Source: Phenylobacterium sp. (GTDB lineage: Bacteria; Pseudomonadota; Alphaproteobacteria; Caulobacterales; Caulobacteraceae). Taken from it: a stretch of 61,269 bases of DNA. Positions 18,785 to 28,100 of the stretch are shown here, piece after piece. The notes under the pieces were generated by a model. That model had not been told where the DNA came from. It was given only the letters and a program-made list of their open reading frames with translations, and did no database searches. The stretch is from assembly GCF_030698145.1 (NCBI RefSeq), contig NZ_JAUYNW010000024.1, positions 1 through 61,269 of the forward strand, written 5' to 3'. Positions within the stretch are counted from its first letter, which is position 1. Each line of letters begins with the position of its first letter. The position numbers and the translations under genes were made by a program.

Positions 18785-19705
18785 GCTATGGCGCTGATCG
18801 AGTAGCAGTTTCATAGGCCGGCGCTCGTACAGCAGGATCTCGATCTCCGTCGCCAGCGCTCCGCCCAGGAACACGGCGTTGACGTTCCAGGACAGCCAGA
18901 TCAGGAACACCACCACGGCGGCGACCGAGCCGTAGGTCGCGCCCAGCTCGGCGATCTGTTCGACATAGATGGCGCTGGCCCAGGACGCGAACAGGCACAG
19001 GAACGCCGCGGCGATTCCTCCGATGATCGAGGCGCGCCAGGCGACCGGCGCGCTGGACATGGCGAAGCGGTAGATCAGGCTCATGGCCACCGTCAGGCCG
19101 ACGCTGGCCCAGGTCCACTCGCTGTAGAGCCAGGTCACCCCGGCCAACGGCTTCAGGTCGAAGGCCGCGGCGACGAAGCGGAAGTAGAAGAATACCGCGG
19201 AGAAGAAGGCCAGCATCGCGAAGGCCGCGACCAGGACGATCAGGGCCATGACGTTGAACCCGACGAAGCCGCGCGGCGCGTCCTCGTCATGGATGAAGGA
19301 CAGGCCCGCCAGCAGCGCCTTGAACCCGCGGTGCGCGGCGTAGCCGCCGATGACCAGGGCCACGCCGCTCTGGGTCGAGACCACCTGGAACGGCGCCTGG
19401 GCCAAGCGGGTCAGTTCGCTGGTGAACAGGGTCTGGGCGCCGGCCGGCATCATGGTCGCCATGAGTTCGGCCTGATGCGCGGCCGCGGTCGGATCGGCCA
19501 GCAGGCCATAGACGCCGATGGTGATCGCCAGGGCTGGGAACACCGCCAGCATAACGAAGAAGGAGACGCCGCCCACATAGAGCATCACGTCCCGACCCCA
19601 GAGCCTGGTGAGGGCCTTGCCACTGATGAGCAGGGCCAGGCGCAACCAGTGGGTCGGGTCCCAGTCCATCTGGCGCAGGCGCTGGAATTCCCGACGGATC
19701 GACAT
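18782..19705 (-). CDS. YihY/BrkB-family integral membrane protein
   Basis: This protein of about 307 residues has six or so transmembrane segments. It contains the family features WGRDVMLYVGGVSFFVMLAVFPALAI near the N-terminus and GATYGSVAAVVVFLIWLSWNVNAVFLGGALATEIE near the C-terminus. The family was once mislabelled ribonuclease BN; its function is still unclear. An in-frame TTG 36 bp upstream is an alternative start; neither has a good ribosome binding site. The next 312 bp upstream contain no gene and hold the pstS promoter. Confidence 0.82.
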   Translation of the reverse strand: MSIRREFQRLRQMDWDPTHWLRLALLISGKALTRLWGRDVMLYVGGVSFFVMLAVFPALAITIGVYGLLADPTAAAHQAELMATMMPAGAQTLFTSELTRLAQAPFQVVSTQSGVALVIGGYAAHRGFKALLAGLSFIHDEDAPRGFVGFNVMALIVLVAAFAMLAFFSAVFFYFRFVAAAFDLKPLAGVTWLYSEWTWASVGLTVAMSLIYRFAMSSAPVAWRASIIGGIAAAFLCLFASWASAIYVEQIAELGATYGSVAAVVVFLIWLSWNVNAVFLGGALATEIEILLYERRPMKLLLDQRHS

Positions 19706-19942
19706 GGCGCGGAAAGTGCTGAAGGTCGCGTCCCGGCGCAAGCGGTCTTGGCGTCGCGCACGTCGAAGCGGCGCGCCGGTCCCTTGCGGGAGCCGACGCG
19801 CCGCCGATGGGCGTGTCGTTCCATCGGGCTGTCAGCCGCGTCGAGGGACGGGAGATAGCGGCGTTCAACCTGACTGCAGAATCGCGCCAAACGGCTGAAC
19901 CCCACCTGAACGGTGATCACGCCCCCCTGTTCACCGCCCAGA

Positions 19943-19975
19943 TCGTCATCGAACTTTCACGCAAGCGGCTATAAC
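19943..19975 (+). promoter_or_regulatory. PhoB box and -10 of pstS
   Basis: TCGTCAT (19943-19949) and CTTTCAC (19954-19960) are two 7-bp half-sites with an 11-bp period, matching the alphaproteobacterial Pho box CTGTCAT-N4-CTGTCAC at 11 of 14 positions. A -10 element TATAAC (19970-19975) begins 10 bp after the box, the geometry expected when PhoB replaces a -35 element. It lies 42 bp before the pstS start codon. Phosphate-starvation induction is therefore inferred. Confidence 0.7.
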
Positions 19976-20017
19976 CGACGAGAGCCGCGAATTCTGAACC
20001 TCGACCGGAGCCGTCCG

Positions 20018-21091
20018 ATGAAACCCTTCGCCTATCTCGCCGTCGCCGCCATCGCCCTGTCCGCCTGCGGCCAGAAGACCGAGGGTGAGGCCGCCAAGGC
20101 CGGTCCCAGCGCCAGCGGCCGTGACCAGGTCTGGGCGGCGGGCTCCTCCACCGTCTTCCCGTTCGCCACCCGCGTGGCCGAAAACGTGGCCCGGACTGGC
20201 GGTGGGAAGGCCGCCAAGGTCGAATCGCTGGGCACCGGCGGCGGCTTCAAGCTGTTCTGCGGCGGGACCGGCGCGGCCTTCCCCGACGTCGCCAACGCCT
20301 CTCGCCAGATGAAGAAGTCCGAGTTCGAGCAGTGCGCCGCCAACGGCGTCGTCGACATCGTCGAGATCAAGATCGGCTTTGACGGCATCGTAGTGGCCAA
20401 CGCCAAGGGCGGACCGACCTACAATTTCAAGCTCGACCAACTCTATCGCGGCCTGGCCGCCGAGCTCCCGGCCGGGGCGGGCTACGCCAAGAACACGGCC
20501 AAGAGCTGGAAGGACGTCGACGCCGCCCTCCCCGCCCAGGCCATCCTGGTCTACGGCCCGCCGCCGACCTCGGGCACCCGCGACGCCTTCGCCGAACTGG
20601 CCCTGGAGAAGGGCGCCCGGAAGATTCCGACGCTGGAAACCCTGCGCGGGGCCGACGAGGACGCCTTCAAGGCCAAGGCGCACACGATCCGCAACGACGG
20701 CGCCTGGGTCGACGCGGGCGAGAACGACAACGCCATCGTCCAGACCCTGACCAAGACGCCCAACGCCCTCGGCGCCTTCGGCTACTCGTTCCTCGAGAAC
20801 AACATGGACACGGTCAAGGCGGCCACGGTCGACGGCGTCGCCCCGAGCTTCGAGACCATCTCCAACGGGACCTATCCGATCTCGCGCTCGCTGTTCATCT
20901 ACGTGAAGAAGGCCAATATCGGGGTGATCCCGGGCCTGCGCGAATACGTGAACGCCTTCGTCTCCGACACCGCCACCGGCAAGGGCGGCTACCTGCAGCA
21001 GCGCGGTTTGATCCCCCTGGGCGCGGAGGAGCACGCGGCGCAGAAGGCCGCGGCGACGGAACTCACGCCAATGGCGGCGCCTGCGAAATAG
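20018..21091 (+). CDS. pstS: Phosphate ABC transporter substrate-binding protein PstS
   Basis: This 357-residue lipoprotein has lipobox LSACG. Phosphate-binding segments visible are AAGSSTVFPFAT, SLGTGGGFKLFCGG, PDVANASRQMKKSE and the SGTRDAF phosphate-site motif. It captures phosphate in the periplasm for PstCAB. No pstC, pstA or pstB is adjacent, an arrangement I recall from Caulobacter crescentus, where pstS is also separate. The ATG 42 bp downstream of the Pho box gives a complete lipoprotein signal and is chosen over an upstream in-frame start. It converges with a CoA transferase gene, 4 bp apart. Confidence 0.93.
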   Translation: MKPFAYLAVAAIALSACGQKTEGEAAKAGPSASGRDQVWAAGSSTVFPFATRVAENVARTGGGKAAKVESLGTGGGFKLFCGGTGAAFPDVANASRQMKKSEFEQCAANGVVDIVEIKIGFDGIVVANAKGGPTYNFKLDQLYRGLAAELPAGAGYAKNTAKSWKDVDAALPAQAILVYGPPPTSGTRDAFAELALEKGARKIPTLETLRGADEDAFKAKAHTIRNDGAWVDAGENDNAIVQTLTKTPNALGAFGYSFLENNMDTVKAATVDGVAPSFETISNGTYPISRSLFIYVKKANIGVIPGLREYVNAFVSDTATGKGGYLQQRGLIPLGAEEHAAQKAAATELTPMAAPAK

Positions 21092-21095
21092 CGGT

Positions 21096-22229
21096 TCAGC
21101 CCGCCAGCGCCCCAGAAGCCTTCAGGGCGTCGATGTCGGCGCCCGAGAAGCCCCAATCGCTCAAGGCCTCGGTGTCGTGGGCGCCGATGGCGGGCGGCGG
21201 ACCCTGGATTGCGCCTGGCGTGGCGGAGAACCGCGGCGCGGGCGCGGGCTGGGTGACCCCCTCGACCTGGACGAAGGTCTGGCGCGCCACGTTGTGGGGG
21301 TGCTTGGGCGCCTCGTCGAGGTCCAGCACCGGAGCGAAGCAGACGTCGCTGGCGTCCATGACCTCGCACCACTGGGCCTGGGTCTTCTTGGCGATGACCT
21401 GGCCAAGCTTGCCGCGCAGCGAGTCCCAGCTCCCCCGGTCCATTTGCTTGGCGAACTCGGGGTCGTCGATCCCGGTCTTCTCCAGCAGCAGGGCGTAGAA
21501 CTGCGGCTCGATCGAGCCGATCGATATCCATTTGCCGTCCGCGCACTGGTAGGTGTCGTAGAAGTGCGCGCCCCCATCGAGCAGGTTGGCGCGCCGCTCT
21601 TCCTTCCAGGCGCCGCCGGCCTTGAAGCCGTAGAACATGGCCATCAGCGAGGCCGCGCCGTCGCTCATCGCCGCGTCGATCACCTGGCCCTGGCCGGTGG
21701 CGCGCGCGTGGATCACGCCGGCCATCAGGCCGAACGCCAGATAGAGCGCCCCGCCGCCGAAATCCCCGACCAGGTTTAGGGGCGGGATCGGCTTGTCCTT
21801 GGTTCCTATGGCGTGTAGCGCGCCGGTGATGGCGATGTAGTTCATGTCGTGGCCGGCGGCCTTGGCGTAGGGCCCGAACTGCCCCCAACCGGTCATGCGC
21901 CCGTAGACCAGCTTCGGATTGCGCGCCATGGCCACGTCGGGGCCCAGGCCCAGCCGTTCCATGACCCCGGGACGGAAGCCTTCGAACACTGCGTCGGCGC
22001 CCGCCATCAGCTTCAGGCAGGTCTCGATGGCCGCAGGGTTCTTAAGGTCCAGAGCCACCGAGCGACGCCCGCGGGCCGTGATGTCGGCGGGCGACGAACG
22101 CCCAGACCCCTTGCGGTCGATCCGCACGACGTCGGCGCCGAGGTCCGACAGCAGCATGCCGCAGAACGGACCGGGCCCGATCCCGGCGAATTCGACGACC
22201 TTCAAGCCGGTCAGCGGTCCCTGGCGCAT
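21096..22229 (-). CDS. Alpha-methylacyl-CoA racemase-type family III CoA transferase
   Basis: This protein of about 377 residues has the conventional CaiB order: [33 protein letters not shown] at the N-terminus. The racemase catalytic pair is visible as His127 (AGHDMNY) and Asp156 (NLVGDFGGG), with Glu241 (GSIEPQF), matching the residues described for mycobacterial MCR. It probably inverts the 2-methyl centre of branched acyl-CoAs (phytanate or sterol side chains) before beta-oxidation. The start at 22229 has AGGGAGAG upstream. An SDR gene precedes it on the same strand. Confidence 0.87.
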   Translation of the reverse strand: MRQGPLTGLKVVEFAGIGPGPFCGMLLSDLGADVVRIDRKGSGRSSPADITARGRRSVALDLKNPAAIETCLKLMAGADAVFEGFRPGVMERLGLGPDVAMARNPKLVYGRMTGWGQFGPYAKAAGHDMNYIAITGALHAIGTKDKPIPPLNLVGDFGGGALYLAFGLMAGVIHARATGQGQVIDAAMSDGAASLMAMFYGFKAGGAWKEERRANLLDGGAHFYDTYQCADGKWISIGSIEPQFYALLLEKTGIDDPEFAKQMDRGSWDSLRGKLGQVIAKKTQAQWCEVMDASDVCFAPVLDLDEAPKHPHNVARQTFVQVEGVTQPAPAPRFSATPGAIQGPPPAIGAHDTEALSDWGFSGADIDALKASGALAG

Positions 22230-22286
22230 GGAAACTCTCCCTAGATTCCGACCATCCTGCCCCGCTGACGCCCCGTCAGCCAACCG

Positions 22287-23063
22287 TCAGCCGCCGCCGG
22301 GCAGCGACTGTCCGTCATCGATGGTGATCAGGGTTCCGGCGATGGCGCGGGCCCCCGGGCCGCACAGCATCATCAGGGTGGCGTCCAGATCGGTCGCCTC
22401 CATCAGGCGGCGGCGGGGGAAGCCCTTGAGCTGCTTCTGTCCACCCTCGGTCGCCCACCAGTCGGCGTTGATGTCGGTCTCGATATAGCCCGGAGCGATG
22501 GCGTTCACCGCGATCCCACGCCGCGACCACTCCCGCGCCAGACTCTTGGTCAGCATGGCCACCGCGGCCTTCGAGGCGTTGTAGGCGGAAAGCCCCGGCA
22601 ACACCGTGTGGCTGGCGATCGAGGCGATGTTGACGATCCGGGCGGTCCCGGCGTCCGCCACGCCCGAGGCGAACATGCGCTTGGCCGCCTGTTGGGCGGC
22701 GAAGAACACCCCGCGCACATTGACGTCGAACGTGCGGTCCCATTCCTCGATCGTCAGGTCCAGGGCCAGCCCCTCGCCGCCGACCCCGGCGTTGTTGACC
22801 AGGATCGAGATCGGCCCCAGGGCCGTCTCGATCGCATCGAAGGCTGGACCGATGGAGTGGGCGTCGGCCACGTCCAGGCTCATCGCCATGGCCCGTCCGC
22901 CTTGCGCCGTGATCTCTCCAGCCAGCGCCTCGACCATGTCCAGGCGCCGGGCGGTGAGCGCGACCGCGGCGCCGTTTTGCGCCAGCAACCGGGCGAAATG
23001 CGCCCCCAGCCCACCCGACGCGCCAGTGATCACGGCGACCCGTCCTGCCAACACCTGTTCCAT
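22287..23063 (-). CDS. SDR-family NAD(P)-dependent oxidoreductase
   Basis: This 258-residue classical SDR has TGASGGLG near residue 14, NNAG, the catalytic Ser in NIASIASHTV, YNASK and APGYIETDIN. The sequence resembles 3-oxoacyl reductase/3-hydroxyacyl-CoA dehydrogenase-like SDRs. It lies 57 bp upstream of the methylacyl-CoA racemase on the same strand, so a role in branched or unusual acyl-CoA metabolism is likely. Exact substrate unknown. Confidence 0.85.
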   Translation of the reverse strand: MEQVLAGRVAVITGASGGLGAHFARLLAQNGAAVALTARRLDMVEALAGEITAQGGRAMAMSLDVADAHSIGPAFDAIETALGPISILVNNAGVGGEGLALDLTIEEWDRTFDVNVRGVFFAAQQAAKRMFASGVADAGTARIVNIASIASHTVLPGLSAYNASKAAVAMLTKSLAREWSRRGIAVNAIAPGYIETDINADWWATEGGQKQLKGFPRRRLMEATDLDATLMMLCGPGARAIAGTLITIDDGQSLPGGG

Positions 23064-23096
23064 CCCCTGTCTCCTTCACCCTGTGACGCGGCCGCG

Positions 23097-23125
23097 CTGT
23101 CGTCCGCGCGCGCCGCCTGTATAGT
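23097..23125 (+). promoter_or_regulatory. Possible promoter of popA
   Basis: CTGTCG (23097-23102) and TATAGT (23120-23125) are separated by 17 bp and would give a leader of about 65 nt before the popA ATG. The -35 is weak against TTGACA. Pattern match only. Confidence 0.35.
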
Positions 23126-23195
23126 CTGCGGGCGCTTCGATTCCCGTCCATCCTGGGCGTGAACATCGAAGGGGGTTGCGTCAAGGGTTCTAGGA

Positions 23196-24524
23196 ATGGC
23201 GGCAAGCGTCCAGGCGCGGGTCCTGATTGTCGCGCGCGATGACGCCCTGGCGGGACCGCTCGCCGAGGGCCTCGATCGGCTGGGCTGGCGCACGGTCACG
23301 GCGCGCGGCCCCTATGCGGCGCTCGCGGCGTTGGGCGACCTCAATATCGAGGCCGCCATCATCGACCTGGCCAGCGGCGGCCACGAGGCCCTGACCATGG
23401 CGAGGCGCCTGAAGGCCGCCTGCGCGCCGCGCCGCCTGCCGGTCGTCGCCATCGGCGATCCGGAGCCCGAACTCGAGAGCTACGATTTCGACCTGACCCT
23501 GGCCGCGCCCATCCACCCGGCCCAGGCCGTGCTGCGTCTGGAGACCCTGGTCCGTACCGCGGTGGCCGAGGAGGAGTTCGAGCTGCGGCGCGAGAGCTTC
23601 AGCGAGCGCGGCGGCTGGCTGGACCTGCCCGAGCCCGACACCAGTCCCTTCCAGGTCCTGGCCATCGGCGAGCCCGCGCCGCAGTTCCTGGCGCTCTCCA
23701 ATGCGTTGGCCGGTTCCGGCGCCGAGATCGTGGGAGCCTTCACCGCCTATACGGCCTTCGACTACCTGCACGAACGGCCCTTCGACGCCGTGGTGCTCTG
23801 GGCCGGAGACAATAGCCAAGAGGCGCTTTCCATCGCCGCCGGCATGCGCCGCAACACCCGCCTCTATCACACGCCCGCCCTGCTCTACATGCGCCAGGAG
23901 AGCTATGTGACCATGTCGGAGGCCTATCATCGCGGCGTATCCGACGTGGCCTCGCCCGAGACGCCCGAGGTGGAGACCGCCAAGCGGGTGATCGAGCTGG
24001 CCCGCAGCTATCGCCGCCAGACGGCCGTCCGCAAGGCGTTGGAAAAGGCGCGCTCCTCGGGGCTGATGGACGCCTCGACCGGCCTCTTCACCCGCGACCT
24101 GTTCGCCCACCACTTGAGCCGCCTCGCCCAGGCTTCGCGCCTGCGCAACCGGCCGCTGTCGGTCTGCGTGCTGAAGGTGGCCGAGAAGCAGGACATCAGC
24201 GCGGCGCGCGCTGGGGGCTGGCTGGACCGCGCAATCCCACAGATCGGTTCGATGATCGGCCGGCTGGTCCGCGTCGAGGACACCGCCGCGCGGCTCAGCC
24301 CCGAGGTCTTCGCCCTGGCCCTGCCCGCCACCCCGCAGGCCGCCGCCCGCGCCGCGGGAGAGCGGATCGCCGCGGTGATCGGCTGCACGGCCTTCGAGGC
24401 CGGCGACGGCAAGCCGCCCTTCGTCATTGAGTTCGATATTGGCGTGGCCGAGGTCGGTGGCGCGGAGGGCGCCGGCAGGGCGCTCGAAGAGGCCGCCGCC
24501 CGCGCGCATCAGCAGGCGGGTTGA
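23196..24524 (+). CDS. popA: PopA-like c-di-GMP receptor (REC-REC-degenerate GGDEF)
   Basis: This 442-residue protein has two receiver-like domains (about 5-125 and 150-270) and a C-terminal GGDEF domain (280-442). The active-site motif GG(D/E)EF is replaced by LSPEVF (367-372), so it should not make c-di-GMP. The upstream allosteric I-site RxxD is intact as RVED (Arg359-Asp362), so it should bind it. This is the hallmark of Caulobacter PopA, which recruits CtrA with RcdA to ClpXP at the cell pole during G1-S. The start has AAGGG 8 bp upstream. A frameshifted phosphatase-like gene follows. Confidence 0.85.
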   Translation: MAASVQARVLIVARDDALAGPLAEGLDRLGWRTVTARGPYAALAALGDLNIEAAIIDLASGGHEALTMARRLKAACAPRRLPVVAIGDPEPELESYDFDLTLAAPIHPAQAVLRLETLVRTAVAEEEFELRRESFSERGGWLDLPEPDTSPFQVLAIGEPAPQFLALSNALAGSGAEIVGAFTAYTAFDYLHERPFDAVVLWAGDNSQEALSIAAGMRRNTRLYHTPALLYMRQESYVTMSEAYHRGVSDVASPETPEVETAKRVIELARSYRRQTAVRKALEKARSSGLMDASTGLFTRDLFAHHLSRLAQASRLRNRPLSVCVLKVAEKQDISAARAGGWLDRAIPQIGSMIGRLVRVEDTAARLSPEVFALALPATPQAAARAAGERIAAVIGCTAFEAGDGKPPFVIEFDIGVAEVGGAEGAGRALEEAAARAHQQAG

Positions 24525-24556
24525 GCCGTGGCCGGGGCGACGCGGACGCGGCCTGC

Positions 24557-25118
24557 ATGACGGAGCCGGCGTCCCTCTGCGTCAGCGCTCTGCAAGATGG
24601 CAGGCTGGGGCGCGATCTCGCATCCTTTGCGCCGACCCACGTGGTGTCGCTGCTCGACCCGACTCTGCGCCCCGACCCTGCGCCCCGACCGGGTTCCGGC
24701 CTTCGCGCCGCACCTGAAGGTCTTCCAGAGAGACTTCTACGATCTCGAGGACGCAACGGCTGACGGACCTGTCCGCCGCGTCATCCACGAGATGGTCGAC
24801 TTCCTCCAGGACTGGACGGAGGGCGCTCCGGGCGCTCGCTTGCTGTGCCATTGCCACATGGGCGCCAGCCGCAGCACGGCCGCCGCGTTCATCGCGCTCT
24901 GCATACGGCGGGGCAAGGGGATGGAAGCAGAAGCTTTCGAGACCTTCCTGCGGGTCGTCAACAAGCCCTGGCCTAACCTGCGGATGGTGACGCTGGGAGA
25001 CGATATTCTCCAGCGCCAGGGCGCCATGGTCGCCGCCCTGGAAACCTATCGCGCAACCTATCCGCGCCGCATCCTGGCCTATCGCCGCCTGAACGCGCGG
25101 CGCGGGATTTACCAGTAG
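24557..25118 (+). pseudogene. Tyrosine-phosphatase-like (CX5R) gene, frameshifted by a 13-bp duplication
   Basis: The frame from ATG 24557 reads MTEPASLCVSALQDG and runs to LLDPTLRPD; the rest of the protein (RVPAFAPHLKVFQRDFYDLED and onward) is in another frame. The latter contains CHCHMGASRS, a CX5R phosphatase signature, and ends with the conserved PWPNLRMVTLGD region. The break falls exactly on a perfect tandem 13-bp repeat at 24665-24690; deleting one copy restores a single continuous frame. So this is a broken gene, a reversible on/off switch, or a sequencing error. A restart at ATG 24597 would give a 173-residue protein with a foreign N-terminus. It converges with mfd. Confidence 0.75.
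24665..24690 (+). repeat. Perfect 13-bp tandem duplication
   Basis: CTGCGCCCCGACC occurs at 24665-24677 and again at 24678-24690 with no gap or mismatch. Thirteen is not a multiple of three, so the second copy shifts the phosphatase reading frame by one base. Such repeats expand and contract by replication slippage. Confidence 0.9.
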
Positions 25119-25122
25119 GCGC

Positions 25123-28100
25123 TTAAGCGGCCGTCAGTTTCGCCAGCTCCGACAGGACCCGCTCGGCGGCGCCCAGGCGCTGCTCGGGGGTCTCCCATTC
25201 GCCCTTCACAACCACCTTGTGGTCGGGACGGATCCGCCAGGCCACCTGGTTCTTCTGAATGAAGCCCACGAGACCCATGGGGTTCTTGAACTCGTCGCCG
25301 CGGAAGGTGACGACCGCGCCCTTCGGCCCCACGTCGATCTTGGCCACATTGGCTTCGCGGCACAGGCCCTTGATGGCCACAACCTTGAGCAGTTGTCCGG
25401 CTTCCGGCGGCAGCGGACCGAAGCGGTCGATCATCTCGGCGGCCAGGGCTTCGCGGTCGCCCGACTTCTCGGCGTCGGACAGGCGGCGGTAGAGCGACAG
25501 GCGGACATTGAGGTCCGGCACATATTCCTCGGGGATCAGCACGGCCGCGCCGGTGTTGATCTGCGGCGACCAGCCGCGATCGGTGGCGCCGTCGCCCTTG
25601 CCGGCCAGGGCCTTCAGCTCGTTGACGGCGTCCTCCAGCATCTGCTGGTAGAGCTCGACCCCGATCTCGCGGATGTGCCCCGATTGCTCCTCGCCCAGCA
25701 GGTTGCCGCCGCCGCGCTGGTCCAGGTCGTGGCTGGCGAGCTGGAAGCCCGCGCCCAGGCTGTCGAGGGACTGCAGCACCTTTAGACGCCGCTCGGCCGA
25801 CAACGTGATCTGCTTCTCCGGCGGCGTGGTCAGATAGGCGTAGGCCCGCGCCTTGGCCCGGCCGACCCGCCCGCGGAGCTGGTACATCTGGGCCAGGCCG
25901 AACATGTCGGCCCGGTGGATGATCATGGTGTTGGCGGTGGGGATATCCAGTCCGCTTTCCACGATGGTGGTCGAGAGCAGCACGTCATACTGGCCCTCAT
26001 AGAAGGCGCTCATCACGTCTTCGAGCTGGGTCGGGGCCATCTGGCCGTGGCCGACTACGTAGCGGACCTCCGGGGTTTGCTCGCGCAGGAACCGCTCCAG
26101 CTCCGGCAGGTCGCTGATCCGCGGGGCGACATAGTAGGCCTGGCCGCCGCGGTACTTCTCGCGCAGCAGGGCCTCGCGGATGACCACGGGATCGAAGGGC
26201 GTGATGTAGGTGCGCACGGCCAGGCGGTCGACCGGCGGGGTGGCGATGATCGACATCTCGCGGATGCCCGACAGCGACATCTGCAGGGTGCGCGGGATCG
26301 GCGTGGCGGTGAGCGTCAGCATGTGCACGTCGGTGCGAAGCTCCTTGAGCTTCTCCTTGTGCTTCACCCCGAAGTGCTGCTCCTCGTCGACGATCACCAG
26401 GCCCAGGTTCTTGAACCCGACCTGCTTGGACAGCACCGCGTGGGTGCCGACCACGATCTCGACCTCGCCGTTCTTCAGCGCCTCGCGGGTCTCGTTGGCC
26501 TCCTTGGCGGGAACCAGGCGCGACAGGCGGGTGACCTTGACCGGCCAGCCTTGGAACCGCTCGGAGAAGGTCTTGTAGTGCTGGCGCGCCAACAGTGTCG
26601 TTGGCGCGACGATCGCGACCTGCTGGCCGCACATGGCGACCACGAAGGCCGCGCGCAGCGCGACCTCGGTCTTGCCGAACCCCACGTCGCCGCAGATCAG
26701 CCGGTCCATCGGCTTGCCGGCCGAGAGGTCCTCCAGCACGTCGCCGATGGCGCTGAGCTGGTCGTCCGTCTCCTCATAGGGGAAGCGGGCGCAGAACTCG
26801 TCGAACACCCCGTGCGGCGGGACGACGGGATCGGTGGTCTTGGTGGCGCGTTCGGCGGCGATGCCGATCAGGCCCATGGCCATGTCGCGCAGGCGTTCCT
26901 TGGCCTTGGCCTTGCGCGCCTGCCACGCCGCCCCGCCCAGGCGGTCGAGTTGCACGCCCTCCCCGTCCGAGCCGTAGCGGGTCAGGAGGTCGATGTTCTC
27001 CACCGGCAGGTACAGCTTGGACTCGCCGCCGTAGTGAAGCTCAAGGCAGTCGTGCGGCGCGCCCTGGACGTCGAGGGTTTTCAGGCCCTCATAGCGGCCG
27101 ATGCCATGATCGATATGGACCACCAAGTCGCCCTGGGTGAGCGCGCTGGCCTCGGCCAGGAAGTTGGCGGCCCGCCGGCGGCGGCGCGGACGGGCCAGCC
27201 GGTCGCCCAAGATGTCGGTCTCGGAGATGACCGCCAGGGTCTCGGTCTCGAAGCCGGTCTCCAGCGGCAGCACCACCCGCTGCGGGATCTTGGGATCGGC
27301 GGCCTTGGCCGCGTCCCAATAGGGCGCCAGCGAGATGTTCTTCAGGCCGTGGTCGGCCAGCATGGCGCCCAGGCGGTCGGACGAGCCATCGGACCACGAG
27401 GCGAACAGCACCCGCTTGCCCTTGCTCGCCAAAGCCTTGGCGTGGTCGGCGGTGGCCTCGAACAGGTTGACGCTGTCACGCTGGCGCTCGGCGATGAAGC
27501 TGCGGCCCTGTCGGGCGCCCATGTCGACGACGGTGTCGCCCTCGGCCTCCTGGAACGCGGAAAACCGGCGCGTCGCGCGGCGGGACAAGCGTTCGCGCCA
27601 CTCCTCGCCGGTCATGTAGAGCTGGTCGGGCGCCAGCGGGTGGTAGTGGACCCTGCGGTCGGCCTGGGCGCGGGCGTCGTAGGCGTCGGCGATCATCGCC
27701 AGGCGTTCGTCGCGGGATTCGCCGGCCAGATGGTCGGTGGCGATCAGGGCCTCGGCCGGCAGGTAGTCCAGCAGGGTCGCCATGTCCGGGTAGAACAGCG
27801 GCAGCCAGTGCTCCATGCCCGCTCGGCGGCCGCCGCCGCTGACCGTCTCATAGAGCGGATCGCCGCCCGGGGCCCCGAAAGCCTCCACATAGCCGCGCCG
27901 GAACCGAGTGATGCTGTCCTTGTCCAGCAGCACCTCGCTTACCGGCAGCAGGGAGACCTCCTTAAGCTGACGGGTTGAGCGCTGGGTTTCCGGATCGAAG
28001 GCGCGGATGGACTCCAGGGTGTCGCCGAACAGGTCCAGCCGCACCGGCTCCTCGGCGCTGGGCGGGAAGACGTCGATCACCCCGCCGCGGATGGCGAACT

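Noticed and set aside
25915..27978. 687-codon open frame on the plus strand across mfd
   Set aside because: It is the high-GC antisense shadow of mfd; the composition is the repetitive Gly/Arg/Ala/Val pattern of such shadows and no family motif is visible.
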